Below are positions 1 to 11,408 of a stretch of 64,000 nt of DNA, piece after piece (the stretch's first letter is position 1; the number at the start of each line of letters is the position of its first letter). A program made the position numbers and the translations under genes. The stretch spans positions 62,001 through 126,000 of the forward strand of contig BQMF02000029.1 in NCBI GenBank assembly GCA_027922465.2. Reading direction: 5' to 3'. This stretch comes from Turritopsis dohrnii. Its lineage: Eukaryota > Cnidaria > Hydrozoa > Anthoathecata > Oceaniidae. The notes below the pieces were generated by a model that was given only the letters and a program-made list of their open reading frames with translations, was not told the origin of the DNA and did not search any database.

Positions 1-569
1 CGCTGCGGGGCAATTATAGGTAAAGTGATACAAGTTTTCTGATGAAAACTGAACATAACTGACAGAAAAAATGAATAAAATGACAAAATCTACCGTCCTC
101 TGGCCATGATGAAGCTTTTTATTTAGTTATTGACAAGATTTATACAGTGTTTTTCGTCAGTTTTAAAAAATTATAAAAATGCCAAAAATGTGTCTATTTT
201 AATCTAAAATGATCTGACAAAAAACCGACTTGAAAGTTGTGAAACATACGAGCCGTGCAAAAACTGTTGCCATCACTTTTAAACTGACATGTGTAAGAAA
301 ACGATAGAGGTAATAGAGGTAATAGACTCGAACAGAATACATACAAAAGGAATAAAACGAGATTGAGTGAAACTAAGAATTATAAATCAATATAAAATGC
401 ATAGTTAAAACAATATTCTACGGCAATGACGAAGTACGTGATAAGGATTGTTAAGACGGCTACTTGAAAAACTATAAAATTAGGAAGCAGACTGGAAACA
501 AAAATGTAAAAAATTGCTCAAAATTCATTTAGACATAAAAACATTTAAATTTATATATTTTGAATTTCA

Positions 570-2150
570 TCATATTATCTATGGTAACTAGATTATTTGG
601 CAGTATGTTCTAAAGTAGGGCACCTTGAAATTTGAACATTTTTCTGTCATTTCCCGTTGTCACTTTTGGTAGCCTTAAACACTTTCCATTTCAGCTAGTG
701 TTTTCCCATGTTGAAATACTTCGAAGCATTCGTCAAAAATATATGGAGCCTGATGTGAAGCATTTAATGAAGCAGAATAGATACTTGTTCAGAGCATAGG
801 TGTTTGATGCTCGGCCATTTAATCGATGAACGTTTTCCATAAACAATTTTGTGTACTCTGTCTTGAATCGACTTTTTGTTTATGACAGTTGCGGAGAGAG
901 TTTCATTTTCACATGTCATCAACAATGGAAGAATCATTGCTTTACAAATACCTTTGGCAGCATGTGGTGTTGTTTCGTATCGAATAAGTCATACTAACCT
1001 TCCTCTAGAATTAACTTTGATCGAGAACCGTTCTTAAGTATTTGTACTTTTCAACAGTGTTAATCATTGTTTATGGAGGTATTCAACTTTTGTGATCTTG
1101 AATGTTTCGTATTTTGTCCTTTTCGGAATCCAAATGTATGAGACGTAATAAATTAGTTAAGTTCAAGATATTCGTACAACAGTATATGTACAATGCGTTC
1201 TAAAATCTTTGATGTTTAACATAGAACTTCCCCAATTACTGGCCAAGTTTTACTGTCCTTTAACAACACAGCCACCATCGATCATTGGTAAAACCGATAT
1301 TGGACGGTAATTATTAAATTCAGAATAGCTGTCAGATTTATATAAAGGAGTAACTTTACCAATTTTCTCTTTAGTAGAAACGTCGATTTTATTTATGGAG
1401 TTATTTGATCTATACCAGCTGAGTTTCCTTTTTAAGCTGTTTAGCTCCTTCAATACGCCTTTCAGTTCAACTTCTTTGAAACGAAACTGTTTATTATCTT
1501 TCCAGTCTCAATCATTAATGGAAATCGCAGCACTGTATCGGTGAAGAATTTAGAAAACCATTCGCAAATTTTGTTTTGTCCGTCACCACTTAAATATCTA
1601 CATTGAAATTTTTCGACCTTGTATCACCTTCGCTATTTGGGGTCTGTTACAAAAGTATTAGCATTTTTGTCCATCCGACACTATAACCCTTGTAGAAATC
1701 ATGTTTTGGAATTTTTTAAATTCTATTCTAGTATAATTTTGAAAAACCTTTGTTTGATATAGTATCATAGACGTGCTGTTTTTTATATAGCCCTAAGTAT
1801 CGATTTGTCCGTGGACATATTACAAAGTATTTTTGTAACAGACTCTTTGACGGATAGCATTTACGCAAGTTATCCTGGAACTTTTTCGGGTCATTGGTTT
1901 CCTCTCTGAGTAACTTTCTTTCATAATTAGCTTTAGCTGATCTTATCAGATTTGTTACCTAGTTTCCTAGTCGACGGCAAGTTAAACAATCATTCTTGGT
2001 GTTCGTACGTTTGCTTTTCAAAGATGGTCATCTCGATTTTTAATCTCCATTCTTATCTTAGATGTCATCCATGAACAATCTTTTTCACCAACTAAATTTT
2101 GCTTTATAGGAATGTGTTTCTCCATATAGTTTTGAATCATATCCAAGCAG
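570..2150 (-). pseudogene. Relic non-LTR retrotransposon ORF2 (reverse transcriptase), internally deleted
   Basis: Read on the minus strand from 2150 down to 570, fragments in shifting frames line up in the order expected of a CR1/Jockey-type ORF2. The linker upstream of RT is near 2040-2130 (WMTSKIRMEIKNRD) and continues near 1860-1960 (LIRSAKANYERKLLREE). The RT fingers follow near 1400-1480 (FKEVELKGVLKELNSLK). NNYRPISVLP lies near 1290 and a KILERI...FGFRKGQ block near 1100-1200. The part that should carry the catalytic palm (FADD box) is missing. The C-terminal tail follows near 890-960 (AKGICKAMILPLLMT) and 610-700 (LRLPKVTTGNDRKMFKFQGA). Stops and frameshifts make it non-functional. 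Family membership rests on motif order; the exact clade is not settled. Confidence 0.75.
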
Positions 2151-4711
2151 TATTAACAGAACGTTGAAATATTTTATTAAACCATGGAGCATTTCTTAAA
2201 TCATCTTTGAATGCTTCTTTATTGGATTTCTGCGAAAGCAAGAAATACCTTAAAACCGGCTCTGTTCTTTTTCTTCTTACTGTCCAAACCTAGCGGTTTT
2301 TTGAAATCTCGTGCGAATGTTTACATGAAGCCAAAGTCACGCATTTCAGTCGAAGAAGAAACTCACAACAAGAACCAACCAAAAGGATCCCAAAGCAGCT
2401 TAGTCAGTATACTTAAAGAAGATGCACATTTCAAAAAACAGAAGATGAAGAATAAAATTTGTAGCAGTAATTTATTATTATCTTATATTATATTATTATG
2501 ATTCAATGGTGATTTTTCGTTTCGTTTTATAAACAGAATGAAAAGGGATGTTTTGTTTTTGTGATTAATGTCTGAGACTTTTTTTAAAAAAAGATCATTG
2601 TTTGTTTCAAATGTGGGCTGTAATGTTTTTTAAGCTCTGGATGCGTACAGCTCAGCTTAAGTTCCATCTCAGCTCCAAATGTCTGCCTACTCAGCATCAC
2701 TTTTTATATCTTTAGCTAATGTTTCACTCTAGCTATATTTTAAGCTTATGTGCTTGTATAATGCTTTGAAGTGCAGTATTGTTTTTTGTCGGTGATCAGT
2801 AGGTTTTAGGTTATCAATGTCTCTAATTATGGACAGCCTTCCTAATTTTGATATATAATTCGAAACACTTCACATCCTGTAAAAAACATTCAACTTTCAG
2901 TTGTGTTTTTCATGATCAAAATTTGTGTTTACTTTTATGTTTGCAATTAATCCATTCGTAATTTAGGAAGATTGATAGCAATCTTTAATGTTTGAAGTAT
3001 GTATATGATATACTTACGTAATTACTTTGAATTCAGAAATGATCAATGTACAGTTAACATTATTCTGTATACTTTATTCCGAAATAAAGTAAGTGTTTTT
3101 CATTCAGATGTAAATAAATATATGGTCTGGTGGTATATAGTTTGAAGTGTTTTTAGTGTCAATAAAGTTTTTGTAGTGTCAATTATGCTTTTATGAAGCT
3201 CTGAGGAGTACGTACACTTATATATAATAACTGTAGTGTGATAATTCTTTTCTAACTAAAAAGTTGCAAATTAAGAAGTTTTGAGTCAAAGAGCTATGTG
3301 TTCGTATTAGGGGAAAATGTTTCAATGTTTAAACCTTTCTAGATACGAAAGATTTTTTTTGTTTCTTGTTTGGGTTGTAATACTTTAACACCTTTTTCTC
3401 CTCCGCTCCAACATTAAGAAGTGGTTGTCTGCTCTGCACCACTTTTGCTTGATGATTTTCTAGCTAAGTTATACTGACAATGCCCCTATTTACGAATGAT
3501 CTTCCTAATCACCATTGTTAATGAACAATTACGTTGTTTTCAATTTTACGTGCTGTGTGGACCCGTGTATGTAGTGTTAATGTCGTATTGTATTGTTAGT
3601 CACAGTTGATATGTTTCTTTGTAGTTGAACGTTTTTATTAGCTCGTGTTATCTGTTGTGAAATTATTCCTGTTGTATGTGGCTTGTGTGTGGGTCGAGCG
3701 TCAGTATAAACTATTATGTATTCATTATTATTTTATGTTTGTTGATTTGTTTGTTGATATGTTTTTTCTATAATCATGTTTTGTTTTGTAATAATATAGC
3801 CTTGATCGTCATCCTGGCAAATTGAAATGTTCTGATAAATTCAAAATACTCTACTATTACTAGCACAATACAAAATTTTGGTAAATTTTGGTATAAATTT
3901 ATAGAGCATTATACTTTTAATGATCAAGATCTTTGATTACTTTTTGTATTTGCAACTTTGGGAATTCTGTTTGTATGTAATTAAGAAGATTGGAAGTGCA
4001 TACCAAATGTTTAATGCATATATATTATGTGATTTTCATACATAATCACTGTGATATCAGAAAAGATCAATATAAAGTTAATCTTATGTTGTATACCCAA
4101 AATAAACAATGTTTCATGTCATTCAGATATATATTCAACAAAGATTTACATAGTATCAATTACACTTTGGGCATGCCTTGTAAAGATCATTTGACCTTTT
4201 CGAATTTCTAAAAGAATTTTTTATAAACTTTTCTTCTATTGTGTTAAGATTAAATTAGGTCATTTTGGGTTGATTGTTATGTCACACATTTCTTTTATAT
4301 GTACTTTGTGTATTGTTTATGAAAGAGTACTATTTACAAAAAAGAGTCAACATATAATTTCAAATCATTTATTCATTAAAATTTTCACTGGTAGCACACT
4401 TTTGGTCAGCTGTTTGAACATATTTAACTTCAAAATTTCAATAACAAAGCTCATTTTACTTTGTGTGTCACAATCCCCAGCTGCTGTGTGCAGTCTACAC
4501 TGAGCAGCAGTCAATGTTGTGTTGTATTGTTCAATCATTCAAAATCTTTCAAGTTTCAAGAATGTTATTGTCAGTCTTCCATTTTTATACTTCAGCTGAT
4601 TTTGCAGAAATCCTTCTGCCCGTAAGGGCATCTTGTTTTTATTGTAACGAGAAAAATCATGGTAATTAATTTTCAGTGGCTTAAACTTGTGTATTCATCT
4701 ATTTATTAATA
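2151..4711. other. No gene recognised; diverged tandem duplication
   Basis: AT-rich sequence without a convincing coding region. It holds a diverged direct duplication (described separately). The short open frames at 2211-2501, 3990-4211 and 4270-4503 show no motif and no conservation between the duplicated copies, so they are treated as chance. Confidence 0.5.
2620..4170 (+). repeat. Diverged direct duplication, units about 0.6-0.8 kb
   Basis: The stretch 2630-3180 resembles 3370-4160. Both contain a segment beginning near 2960 and 3980 with the order GAAGATTG, TTTAATG, GATCAATGTA/GATCAATATAAAG TTAA, TGTATAC, AAATAAA, CATTCAGAT. Both also contain a TCTGC...CACTTTT segment near 2670 and 3430. 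Divergence is high, so this is an old duplication or two insertions of one old repeat. Confidence 0.45.
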
Positions 4712-5380
4712 GCCGATTCTCCGTCTGTCTGTCTGTTTGTTTGTTTGTAAGTCACGCAAAATGTTAGATTGAGTTGTGAGCGAAATTATTTCTTTTTTTG
4801 TGTGCGACGTGAGTTCGAAGCAAACACATTGCAACCCCAATCGAACGTGACTTTTTTTGGCTGATGAAATAATAGAAATAACGTTTTGTTTTTATCATTA
4901 TTGTTAGTTTTATATTCCATTTTATATTTTTTGCCTTTCTTTTAATAATTTAATTTCTTTTTTTAATTGTTAAGCGTTCTGATCGAACGTTTTTTTGTTC
5001 TATTTATTCATTTAGCACGTGCCTTTTCTCTCTTCTCCCGTGTGAACTTTTTAAGAAGAGAAACCATTTTCCCCCTATTTGATAGCACCCATGTTAGAGC
5101 GCGTAACTTTTTTAAAACAAGAGCTTATAAAAAGTTGAAGTTTTTTCTCCCTACGTTTTGAGTGTATTGTTGTACTGATCAACGATTGTTTTAAAAAATA
5201 AATAAGTAACACATCATGAAATTTGGGTTTTTTTGGAACCATTGTTTAAACTGATATTTGATATTTGATTTCGATTCTGTCTCTGGCTGAACACAGGTTG
5301 TACGAGCCGTTTTTCAAGAAATATGAGGTTTACTGGGATCTCCGGGGTGACACAGAGCAGGTGCACATTGGCGGCTAGTC
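4712..5380 (-). repeat. Helentron/HINE-like repeat unit, inverted copy
   Basis: The reverse complement of the repeat unit arrayed at 54.8-61.6 kb. On the minus strand it begins near 5380 with GACTAGCCGCCAA (the GGCGGCG hairpin half is missing here) and runs through GGGTGCTATCAAA near 5090. It ends at 4712-4780 with CATTTTGCGTGACTTAC, (CAAA)n(CAGA)n, then GAGAATCGGCTATTAATA. The tail microsatellite and terminal motif match the array units. It is non-coding apart from a micro-ORF start that is cut by a stop here. Confidence 0.8.
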
Positions 5381-5650
5381 CATATATTAATAGCCGATTC
5401 TCTGTCTGGACTACGTTGACTACGTTGGCTTTGAAAACCATACATCAACTAAATACAAAGAAACTAACTGGTTAAACAGTTTGGACAAAAAGCAGCAGTG
5501 GCAGGACGTAGCAGCATGTTTGCCAGTGTATCCTAATGTATCCTTGCCTGACTGTCTGTAACGGGTAAACTTTTTTTTCGAGCAATCAAAATGTTTAAAA
5601 ACCGATAGGTAAAAAAAGAGTATCATGAAAGAAAAAACCTTTTATTGCTT
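5381..5650 (-). repeat. Truncated repeat unit of the same family
   Basis: Directly adjoins the 4712-5380 unit in the same orientation, so the array's head-to-tail arrangement is repeated here with two members. It holds the interior part (ATTTAGTTGATGTATGGTTT, then AAGCCAACGTAGTCAACG). The tail microsatellite is missing: the sequence jumps straight to CAGACAGAGAATCGGC. A 68-codon open frame at 5420-5626 recurs in array copies at 59251-59457 and 60110-60325 but has no recognised motif. Confidence 0.75.
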
Positions 5651-5787
5651 TTCTTTTAATAATTTAATTTCGTTTCGTTGACGGTTAAGTTTGAAGTGCT
5701 GGTGGATGGAAACGACGCGTTTCAAACATGGTTTTGACACTTAATGCCCTTCCGTTCTTGCTCTTAGTTACGGAGTTTGGGTAGAAG

Positions 5788-6250
5788 TTACCCGTGATGG
5801 TGATCAATTTCCTTATCGGTACTGAATTTCATTCCAATGTTATTTTTGGTTTGGGTCACAATCTTCAGCTGGTTTTCAAGAGCAGTCATAATGGCAGCAT
5901 ATAACTTCAGGTCGTCCACAAAGAATTTTTGGATAAATTGGCTAAGGAGGTTCTTGCAAGGTGCATAGCCTTTCCTTCGCTGTAACATGTGGGGCAGTGG
6001 GTTCAAGCATAAAACAAACAAAATCACGGAGAAGCTATCTCCTTGTTAAAATCTTTTCAAGATATTTATCAGTTCTGACATAACAGATTGGTTCTTCCCA
6101 TGGCGATGTAATTTTGTGAACGAGAACTCTGTTTGGTTTTTGATAGCTGTTATGAGAAGATTGGGTACTTTCGCTAGCTGGAAAGCACATAAAAGCCATT
6201 TGTGAGATATTTGGTCCAAAGCCTTTTCGCATTGACTTCACCTCATTTAA
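5788..6250 (-). pseudogene. Non-LTR reverse transcriptase fragment (R2-like palm)
   Basis: Minus-strand reading gives an RT palm in at least two frames. AFDQISHKWLL lies near 6210-6240, then QGDSFSVILFVLCLNPL (6000-6050) corresponds to the conserved QGDxxSPLLF..NPL block. FFVDDLKLYA (about 5900) is the catalytic box in the form usual for R2-type elements (DDLKLYA). IGMKFSTDK follows near 5830. A frameshift near 6030 and the loss of both flanks make this a dead fragment. It abuts the truncated DIRS-like element at about 6247, so one inserted into, or recombined with, the other. Confidence 0.7.
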
Positions 6251-8171
6251 TACTGTTCCATGGTTGGGCAGGCCAGTTTGGAGTCACTGAGATTGCTGTT
6301 GCTGACTTCATCCTGACTTTCCGCAACAACTTTCCTATCAATGAAAAGGGAGGAAACAAATAAACCAGACCTCTTGTCCTCCAATTTTGTTGGAAGGCAT
6401 CTGTTGCCTGACTCTGAGGATCTGGCTTTCAGGCTACATAACGAGGAAGCAGATGACATGCCCTTGAAGCAAAAAGGTTTATTGAGGGTGTTCCTAACCT
6501 CCCCATCTTTACTAAGTAAGAAAGAGCTGTCATATTGTCCACTTGTAAATGAACCCTTTCCAGTTTGAACATTTTCACAAATGTTAACAAGGCCAAATGT
6601 ATTGCTTTCAGCTCCAACACATTTATATGAAGAACGCTCTCTTTTGGTGCCCATTGACCCCCAATTGATTTGTCTAGGCAACAGGCAACCTATCCCTTTT
6701 TGGATGCATCGGTCTGAATTGGAGACTGATAATAGAATTGACCTGCCATTGGAAAGCTCCAGATTCTTTTCCCACCAAACTAACTCTTGGATAGAGTCTT
6801 CATTGAGCAACATGGGGGTCAAAGGGTCTTGATTCCCCTTCATTACCGAAATGTGTTGGTGCTGCAATCATCTGCTTTGCAAATGAGCTGATAAAATTGC
6901 CTGAACTGTTGAGCACAAGTATCCTATCAGACTTGCTACCTCTCCCACAGTTGTTTGAGGATTCTGAATCAATTTCTGGCACTGTTGTTTTATTTTCATT
7001 ACCTTCCCTTCTGGTAGGGTCAAAGTCATTCCCACAGAATCTATTTCCATCCCCAAAAATTTTATTTTCTGAACTTGGTGTAACACGGAATTCTGCAGAT
7101 TTATCACAAAACCTAAGTTTTGGAAGAGAAAGATTAATGTGTCCCTGGCCATCTCCAAACCCTCTATTGTTTGGCTCATCAACAACATATCGTCTAAATA
7201 GACAATGATCCTGATGTTTATTCTTCTCAGGATTGCAATGAGGACTTTTAGTAGTTTTGTAAAAATCCTGGGGGCTGGGCCCAGGCCAAAACATAGACAT
7301 AAGAATTCGTAAAGCTGGCCTCCCTAGTAAAATCGAATATATTTTCGCTGTTTTGGATGCATTGGAACACAAAAATAAGCATCCTTCAGGTCGACCTTTG
7401 ACATATAATCTTTCTCTTTCAATAGGTCCTTCAGTAAGTGCAAACCTTCCATTTTGAAATGAAGATAAGGTATACACAAGTTTAGATTTCTCAAGTTGAT
7501 CACTGGCTGTTCCCCCCATCTTTTTTGGGTACAAGGAACACATTGCTCAAAAATTGGTTCTTTGCAGGACTGACCTCCTGGATAGCACCTTTTTCTAACA
7601 TGGCTTTCACCTCCTGTTCCACTAAAACAGCTGCCTCCCTGCACATTTTTGTCTGATGAGAGGCTTTGGCCTGGAAAGGTTCTTTTAAAAATTCGATTTC
7701 CAGGCCGGTTACGAAATTTAAAATTTCTGGGTTGCTTGATAATTTCTCCCAATTTTGAATAAAATATTTCAGTCTCCCTGCTAATGGGAAGTTTCTGATC
7801 TCTTGAACTGGCATAAGTTTTAAAACCAGTGGATGTAACTTTTTTAGTTGAATCATCGGTACTAATTCTGGTATATGGAGATTTAACATGTTGTTGAAAA
7901 GTGCTTTCCTTTTATTCGTTACAGAATCCCTTACCAAAGCTTCTTCTTTGTTGGTAGGAACCTTTGCCTTGTGGAAACTGTCAGCTGAATGAGCGTTGCC
8001 CCTCAAATCTTTGCCCACTGCGCCATGCTGCTGAGGGGCCCCCTCGAAAGGGCCGCCTACTGTAATTGCCACCGCTCCGCGATTTCGGCTATCTTGGTCT
8101 CTTATAAAATTCCATAGACTCCTTCTTTGCCTTTGCTGTATCCTTGACATGTCTCCTAAATGGCTGGCCAA
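6247..8171 (-). pseudogene. DIRS-like retrotransposon pol (RT, RNase H), broken
   Basis: On the minus strand from 8171, an N-terminal linker leads into FLSNVFLVPKKDGG (about 7500-7545). A frameshift gives INLRNLNLCIP and KVDLKDAYFCVPMHPKQRKY (7324-7480). An in-frame TAG stands where the family has Trp (RFY*GGQLYEF, about 7322). YLDDMLLMS (about 7190) is the RT catalytic box, followed by FLGMEIDSVGMTLTLP. Another stop occurs near 6868. RNase H follows (ELKAIHLALLTF, VDNMTALSYL, 6520-6620), then the DIRS-typical region ACHLLPRYVAWKPDPQSQATDAFQQNW... ending in PNWPAQPWNSI near 6250 (the Trp shown after YVA is a stop here). The tyrosine recombinase expected downstream is absent. DIRS-like identity is well supported; Ngaro versus DIRS1 is not resolved. 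Confidence 0.85.
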
Positions 8172-8883
8172 ACAGCTCTGCTGATGGATCTTTTAGGAGC
8201 TTCAATTGCTCCTTCAAAAGTAATTTGGCTTTTGCTGGTTTACGTCTAACTGTTGTCAGCACATTTAGCCTTCGGGTGAAGTTCACTGAGTTGAAAGCTT
8301 GGCCAGTTAACATAACTGACTGGTCCAAGTACTCCGGAAGTTCACTGGTATTAAGCGGGCAATTTGTTGGATCAGCTATGGCTTCTTCGATCCTGTACCA
8401 AGCCTTGCTTAAGGGTCCCATTATGTTTCTTATTCGACCTTGCAGGCGCTCCAGAGTTGAATCAAGAAGAACTTCAGTTTTTTTCTTCCGTTCTTCAAGC
8501 ATCTCAGAAAAATAATCATCCAGCTTCCTTGGTTCCTTCAGGTTGCTCGGTACTGGATTCTCCTTGAGGATAGTCTCTTTGAGATCCCTATCCCTTTTAT
8601 GCTCGTTGAAATGCCTCTCTGCATATTTCAACATATCCTCAGGTAACTTCCAGTCAAACTGTTCCTCTTCAGTTACCATTTCAAACCGTTGTCTCTTGAA
8701 AGAGAGTCCATTTTGTGGATCCTCTCCTGACTCCTGTTCACGTGCTCTCTTGCTGTGAAGCGTGGTGTCTTTCGGTTTCTTCGTTGTTTCAGGCACTTTA
8801 CTGCCATTATCACTATCAGTGGATTCATTTCCACTAGAGTCATTGTCAATCGTTGACCTGTTAGTCGGATTATCATTCGACAT
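8089..8883 (-). CDS. DIRS-like retrotransposon gag-like protein
   Basis: An intact 264-codon frame immediately upstream of, and overlapping by about 80 bp, the DIRS-like pol frame starting at 8171. The first 50 residues are Ser/Asp/Asn-rich and low complexity, followed by a basic patch (KRAREQESGEDP). The central block (FDWKLPEDMLKYAERHFNEH, NPVPSNLKEPRKLDDYFSEM, IMGPLSKAWYRIEEA) has the layout I associate with structural proteins of cnidarian DIRS elements: a W-LPED start, a KKKT linker and a MGPLSK helix. No zinc knuckle is visible. The start ATG at 8883 is the first in frame after an upstream AT-rich stretch. The frame is open, but its pol partner is dead, so the element cannot be autonomous. 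Confidence 0.7.
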   Translation of the reverse strand: MSNDNPTNRSTIDNDSSGNESTDSDNGSKVPETTKKPKDTTLHSKRAREQESGEDPQNGLSFKRQRFEMVTEEEQFDWKLPEDMLKYAERHFNEHKRDRDLKETILKENPVPSNLKEPRKLDDYFSEMLEERKKKTEVLLDSTLERLQGRIRNIMGPLSKAWYRIEEAIADPTNCPLNTSELPEYLDQSVMLTGQAFNSVNFTRRLNVLTTVRRKPAKAKLLLKEQLKLLKDPSAELFGQPFRRHVKDTAKAKKESMEFYKRPR

Positions 8884-9357
8884 GATTTCAAAGCAAATTC
8901 AGGATACAAATTGTATACGTAGAACGTCCGTCTTACACTGCGATTAAAATCGATCGAGGCTGAGGAAAGTGGGTTTTCAATGTTATTAAGATTTGTCTCG
9001 ATTACTCCAATCTTAAATCCGTACGGAGATTACGTAATAAAATTTTAATTAAATTCCAGAGATTTCATTTAACAGGGTACACCAAGTGAAGGTAAGATAT
9101 TGGATTTTGAACCCCAAAAGGAGAAATGCAAAGGCAAATAAATGCAAATCAATCATATCATTTGGATAATAATCATGACAAAACAAAAACATATGGCAAA
9201 GTCTAGTCAACATTTAAACTAGAAATCAGAAGTATTTCCATCTGTCAATGTACATATACAGTCCATACAGCAGAACTGTGCACACAAAAAAAGCTTCCTA
9301 TTTCAAGCTATAATAGAGACGACTATAAACAAGACAGCTAAAGCCATGGGACATGAT
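8884..9357. other. No gene recognised; upstream flank of DIRS-like element
   Basis: AT-rich non-coding sequence between the gag-like start and the inverted-repeat arm. It may contain the DIRS-like terminal repeat, but no matching 3' repeat can be found because that end of the element is missing. Confidence 0.4.
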
Positions 9358-11408
9358 CAGTGCACATTTTTCATGTTGTTGATCACAACGTATCTACCAA
9401 AAAGCACACAAAACGAAAACTTTATTACATTTATGCAGTATTTCTTATTTTTATGTTCCCAACACTTTGGTCGCCTTGGTATTTGTTGCCAATTTTCATT
9501 TCTTTTCATCTTAATTGTTTTATGTCATTTTGTTGTTTACAAGCAATTATCGAGCTGAATATAAGTAAGATTTCAATCTGAATATTTTTTAACCTGAAGT
9601 TGCAAGGTAAGCTATAAAAATAGACAAATAAGCACTATCTGTACTTGGGGAATAACACGACAAAGAATAAGCATCTAGCCTTTTCAACAGAAATCACCAT
9701 CCATATGTTTTGGAAAAAACGCAGGATTTCTAGGAAGAAGCCAGACTTTTACAAAGAAACCCAAGAACCAATAGAACATAGCGATTATGGGAAAAATGCT
9801 TGAGGTCTCCTTAAAACAGAACATGGATTGTGAGATTGAAGGGTAACTCCTTCAGAGTTACGAGGCTACATTAACTGGTCGAACAACAGTTTGATTTTAA
9901 TCGACCGACATGATGAATAACGTGAATGGAGACGAAGAATAATGATTGATGAAAGTACTAACAAACATAAGAAAAGACACAAAATTTTCCTTACAATTTC
10001 AGTTTGCTTCCTCCTTAACTAAAATAAACCTATCAGTTACATCTGAAACACCAGAGGATGCACAGAATTTCAGCATGGAAATGTTTACTTTAAATATTTA
10101 ACCTTGATCTTTAGCAAACAAATTTAAGAACGGAGGGTGGTCACTGTAAAATACGGAGTTAAATTGAAGTATTAATTATGTAAGAGCACCTAGCAAACTC
10201 ACCTATGAGTTATTACCAAATAAAGCTAGCAACACAGGTTATACAAATAGTCATCGTCATCAAAAAATCTCAAGATAATTGTATATGTTTAATATTATTT
10301 AAAAATCACAAAAATATAGTTAACGTAAGTAAACAAACTCTGTAGTTCTTTATCACAACCAGTGTACCATGTTTAAAATCCATAGCAAGTTTTTAAAGTA
10401 ACCAAGACAACATCCAAAACTCTGAGTAAAATGCCAAAGTGCAGAGTTTAGCAAGGCAAAAGGTAATAAAAAAAATCATGAGAATTATGTTCTTTTACGT
10501 TAATAAAATAAATTATTAATGAAAACGACACAAACAAACTTAAGATTTAAATATAAAGTATAAATAAAAGGGCAAATTACACACTTACTTTAAAGGAATG
10601 ACAATGAAATTACATCCATCACGATGTTTTCTTTCATCTGCAATGTATTTGACCCTTTTCCAAGCTTTGCATACCAGATTTTAGATTCATGTGCTCGTTC
10701 GGAAATAAAAACGTTTTGGGGAGCAATTTCTTTTGTAAAAGTAAATTCATTGCGATTAGTCGCTTCTGAAACTCTTTCTCCGTGCATCACGTCAAATTCT
10801 GGCGTGGTAAAATCGAGAAAGAGGTTGATAGGAAGCACGTGTATGAGCTTTGAGCTGTATTTGACAACTCTACCGACAACCGAGATATCTAAAGCCTCAC
10901 GCTTTGTACTGAAACCTATTATCGTTATACGCACTTTAAGCACGAGAGCTGTACTTTTCAAACAGACGGAGGAAGAAAGAATTACTACTAAGCTATGGTT
11001 AGCGCTATGGGTTTTGAAATGCCGTAGAATCGGGACTTGAGCTGTATCTTTGAACTGTATCGATACAGCTCAAAACTGTTAGTTATAACTCGCATCATCA
11101 GAGATAAAAAACGGCCGATTTTTGAGCTTTAAGGCTGAACAATCAGGCGGGAGTTTGAAGCTATAGCTTACCTAAAAATTGCGAGTCAAATGGGGCGCCA
11201 ACAAATAATGCGCTAATCCATAAACAAATGTATTGAACAGATTTTTGAGTGACGCGTCGACGGTATCGTGTCGCGTAATATTATGACGACGTAAAAAAGC
11301 GACGACAAAGAATAAAGGAGAACGGCCGTAAATCATTTAGTAATCATTCTCTTGACGAAATTTTGCTACAGCTTGAGCTGTATGAGCTGTACCCTGCGTC
11401 CGCCACTG
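9358..11408 (-). repeat. Inverted-repeat arm A (about 2 kb), hAT-like terminus
   Basis: The reverse complement of this stretch matches 17101-19490 along almost its whole length. Matches include 10390-10450 with 18655-18720 (TTTGGCATTTTACTCAGAG), 10730-10960 with 17525-17700, and 11040-11400 with 17105-17460. The end at 11408 reads CCCTGCGTCCGCCACTG; the partner starts at 17101 with CAGTGGCGGACGCAGGG, which resembles hAT superfamily termini (CAGTGGCGGA...). The opposite end at 9358 begins CAGTG. No convincing 8-bp target duplication was found, so the superfamily is provisional. Confidence 0.7.
10590..10961 (-). CDS. Unknown protein, 123 codons, conserved in both repeat arms
   Basis: Minus-strand open frame inside arm A. 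Its N-terminal half (VRITIIGFS, SKLIHVLPINLFLDFTTPE, ERVSEATNRN) is recognisable in the other arm at 17527-17730 (VRITIIGFS, LKLIHVIHINLFLDFTTPE, ERVSEASNRN), with indels there that break the C-terminal half. I do not recognise the family. No transposase signature, signal peptide or membrane segment is seen. Similarity between the arms could reflect simple copying of non-coding DNA, but amino-acid-neutral differences (Glu/Asp, Thr/Ser) leave room for a former exon. Confidence 0.3.
   Translation of the reverse strand: MKSTALVLKVRITIIGFSTKREALDISVVGRVVKYSSKLIHVLPINLFLDFTTPEFDVMHGERVSEATNRNEFTFTKEIAPQNVFISERAHESKIWYAKLGKGSNTLQMKENIVMDVISLSFL

Noticed and set aside
2211..2501. 96-codon plus-strand open frame
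   Set aside because: No motif; adjacent to a minus-strand retrotransposon relic; composition follows the local AT-rich sequence.
6341..7208. Plus-strand open frames of 75-103 codons
   Set aside because: They lie antisense to the DIRS-like RT/RNase H and have no motif of their own.
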